Source: Ideonella_A intermedia_A (GTDB lineage Bacteria; Pseudomonadota; Gammaproteobacteria; Burkholderiales; Burkholderiaceae_C). Taken from it: a DNA stretch of 64,000 bases. This document shows positions 62,647-64,000 of this stretch, piece after piece (position 1 is the stretch's first letter; each line of letters starts with the position of its first letter). A program made the translations under genes and the position numbers. The stretch covers positions 1 through 64,000 of the forward strand of contig CALRPU020000015.1 in the NCBI GenBank assembly GCA_943370175.1, read 5' to 3'. Below the pieces are notes generated by a model. That model searched no databases. It was not told where the DNA came from and worked only from the letters and a program-made list of their open reading frames with translations.

Positions 62647-64000
62647 TCAGGCGGGCGTTCGGAACTGCAAGGCGTGCAGCCGGGCGTACAAGCCGCCTTG
62701 CGCCACCAGTTCGGCATGGCTGCCCTGTTCCACCACGCGGCCGTCCTGCATGGTCACGATGCGGTCGGCGCGCTCGATGGTCGACAGCCGGTGAGCAATG
62801 ACGAGGCTGGTGCGGCCGCGCATCAGCCGCTCCAGCGCGTCCTGCACCAGGCGTTCGGACTCAGAGTCGAGCGCCGACGTCGCCTCGTCGAGGATCAGCA
62901 CCGGCGCGTTCTTGTAGATGGCCCGGGCAATGGCCAGCCGCTGGCGCTGGCCTCCCGATAACTGGTTGCCGTTGTGGCCGACCACGGTGTCGATGCCCAG
63001 TGGCAGGCTGTTGACGTGGTCCATCAGGTTGGCGTTTTGCAGGGCCAGCGCGACCCGCTCGCGGTCGATGGTGCCGCCGTTCTCATTCGCCCCCAGCGCC
63101 ACATTGGCCGCCACCGTGTCGTTGAACAGCACCACGTCTTGGCTGACCAAAGCAAACTGGCGGCGCAAGGCGGCGATGTCCCAGTCGCGCAGCGGGGTGC
63201 CGTCCAGCAGCACCTCGCCCTCGCTCGCGTCGATGAAGCGCGGCAGCAGGTTGACCAGCGTGGACTTGCCGGCGCCGGACGGGCCCACCAACGCCACGGT
63301 CTCGCCGGCGCGCAGGCTCAGCGTCACACCGTCCAGCGCGGTCACCGTGGTACCCGGGTAGCGCAGGCCCACGCCGCGCAGCTCGACCTGGCCCGCGGCG
63401 CGGCCGGGGTCGTGGGTGCCGCCTTGCTCGACCGCGCTGTCCTCGATCAGCTTGACGGCCCGCTCGAGCGCCGCCAGGCCGCGTGTGATCGGACCCGCCA
63501 CCTCCGACAGGTGCTTCATCGGCCCGATCAGCATCAGCATGCCGGTCACGAAGGCCACGAAACTGCCCACCGACGCACCGCCCTGGCGCGCTTGCCACAG
63601 CGCGGCCACGATCACCGCCGACAGCGCGATTGACGCCAGGATCTGCGTGATGGGCGTCATCGACGCACCGGCCACAGTGCCCTTGATCGACAAGCGCCGC
63701 AAGGCCTCGCTGACGGCGCGGAAGCGCTCGGTCTGCGTGGCCTTGGCGCCGTGCAAGCGGACGATGCGCCAGGCGAGCACGTTTTCTTCGACGACATAGG
63801 CCAGTTCGTCGGTCGCGGTCTGGCCCTCCAGCGTCAGCCGGTGAAGGCGTTGGCTGAGCTTGCGCATCACGATGCTGACCGCGGGAATCAGCACCGCCAC
63901 GAAGATCGTCAACTGCCAGTTCAACCACAGCAGGTAGCCCAGCAGCGCCACCAGCATCAGGGAATCGCGCACGAGCGTGAGCAGCGAGTAAACCAGCGAG
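62647..64000 (-). CDS. msbA: MsbA-type lipid A/lipid flippase ABC transporter, 5' part beyond the window
   Basis: Partial: the frame runs through the right edge, so at least the first transmembrane helices are missing. Visible are the end of the membrane domain (LVALLGYLLWLNWQLTIFVA; SVGSFVAFVTGMLMLIGPM) and a full nucleotide-binding domain: Walker A GPSGAGKSTLVNLLPRF, Q-loop, signature LSGGQRQRLAIARA, Walker B VLILDEATSALDSES and the H-loop AHRLSTIERAD. MsbA flips lipid A-core across the inner membrane. The nearby waaC, waaA and glycan genes fit, but other lipid or peptide exporters of this family are possible. Confidence 0.85.
   Translation of the reverse strand, partial: SLVYSLLTLVRDSLMLVALLGYLLWLNWQLTIFVAVLIPAVSIVMRKLSQRLHRLTLEGQTATDELAYVVEENVLAWRIVRLHGAKATQTERFRAVSEALRRLSIKGTVAGASMTPITQILASIALSAVIVAALWQARQGGASVGSFVAFVTGMLMLIGPMKHLSEVAGPITRGLAALERAVKLIEDSAVEQGGTHDPGRAAGQVELRGVGLRYPGTTVTALDGVTLSLRAGETVALVGPSGAGKSTLVNLLPRFIDASEGEVLLDGTPLRDWDIAALRRQFALVSQDVVLFNDTVAANVALGANENGGTIDRERVALALQNANLMDHVNSLPLGIDTVVGHNGNQLSGGQRQRLAIARAIYKNAPVLILDEATSALDSESERLVQDALERLMRGRTSLVIAHRLSTIERADRIVTMQDGRVVEQGSHAELVAQGGLYARLHALQFRTPA

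Overview
The window looks like the chromosome of a purple phototrophic betaproteobacterium of the order Burkholderiales, in the Rubrivivax/Roseateles neighbourhood. The reasons are very high GC content, a photosynthesis gene cluster that uses the aerobic cyclase AcsF, carotenoid genes of the spheroidene/spirilloxanthin type, and typical Burkholderiales housekeeping neighbourhoods (yebC-purD-hemF-nadD-rsfS-rlmH-maf-rng; aat-bpt; waaC-waaA). No rRNA, tRNA, CRISPR array, insertion sequence or prophage was recognised. Taxonomy is an inference from gene content only.

Region 1 (about 327-14890, minus strand) is one long superoperon read right to left: bchF-bchN-bchB-bchH-bchL-bchM-lhaA-puhA-puhB-puhC-acsF-puhE. 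It holds part of the bacteriochlorophyll pathway (Mg-chelatase large subunit, Mg-protoporphyrin methyltransferase, oxidative cyclase, dark-operative protochlorophyllide reductase, vinyl hydratase) and reaction-centre/antenna assembly factors. Region 2 (14891-20745) starts with an operator-rich divergent promoter, followed on the plus strand by the redox/light regulators aerR (ppaA) and ppsR, then crtA-crtD-crtC. Region 3 (20785-22655) is crtI plus a 62-codon membrane ORF on the minus strand. Region 4 (22768-26631) is bchG, a PucC/LhaA-family transporter gene, bchP and a small three-helix membrane ORF on the plus strand. TGT-N12-ACA/ACG motifs that fit the PpsR/CrtJ operator occur in three places: bchF/aerR, crtI/bchG, and unexpectedly inside the superoperon in front of puhC. 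Absent from the window, so presumably elsewhere: bchI, bchD, bchC-bchX-bchY-bchZ, puf and puc genes, crtB, crtE and crtF.

Region 5 (26660-41340) is housekeeping and envelope: an LhgO-like FAD oxidase, the two N-end-rule aminoacyl transferases bpt and aat, an EamA exporter coupled to alkylation-repair genes (ogt and an Ada-AlkA fusion), phosphomannomutase/phosphoglucomutase, waaC, waaA, a class A penicillin-binding protein and glnS. Region 6 (41570-47750) has a small secreted proline/tyrosine repeat protein, a LytS/LytR-type two-component pair, an M14 carboxypeptidase-like lipoprotein and a HerA/YjgR ATPase. Region 7 (47875-55143) is a tightly packed plus-strand run from yebC to rng that includes hemF, the oxygen-dependent heme/bacteriochlorophyll precursor step. 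Region 8 (55184-64000) holds a nuclease-helicase fusion of the DinG/XPD type, a conserved 111-aa protein, a glycosyltransferase/methyltransferase group, an AhpD-like protein and the 3' part of an msbA-type ABC transporter that runs off the right edge.

Many neighbouring genes overlap by four bases (ATGA, GTGA or TTGA), so translational coupling is the rule here. Starts were moved inward from the longest open frame where family alignment, a Shine-Dalgarno sequence or a neighbour's stop codon argued for it.
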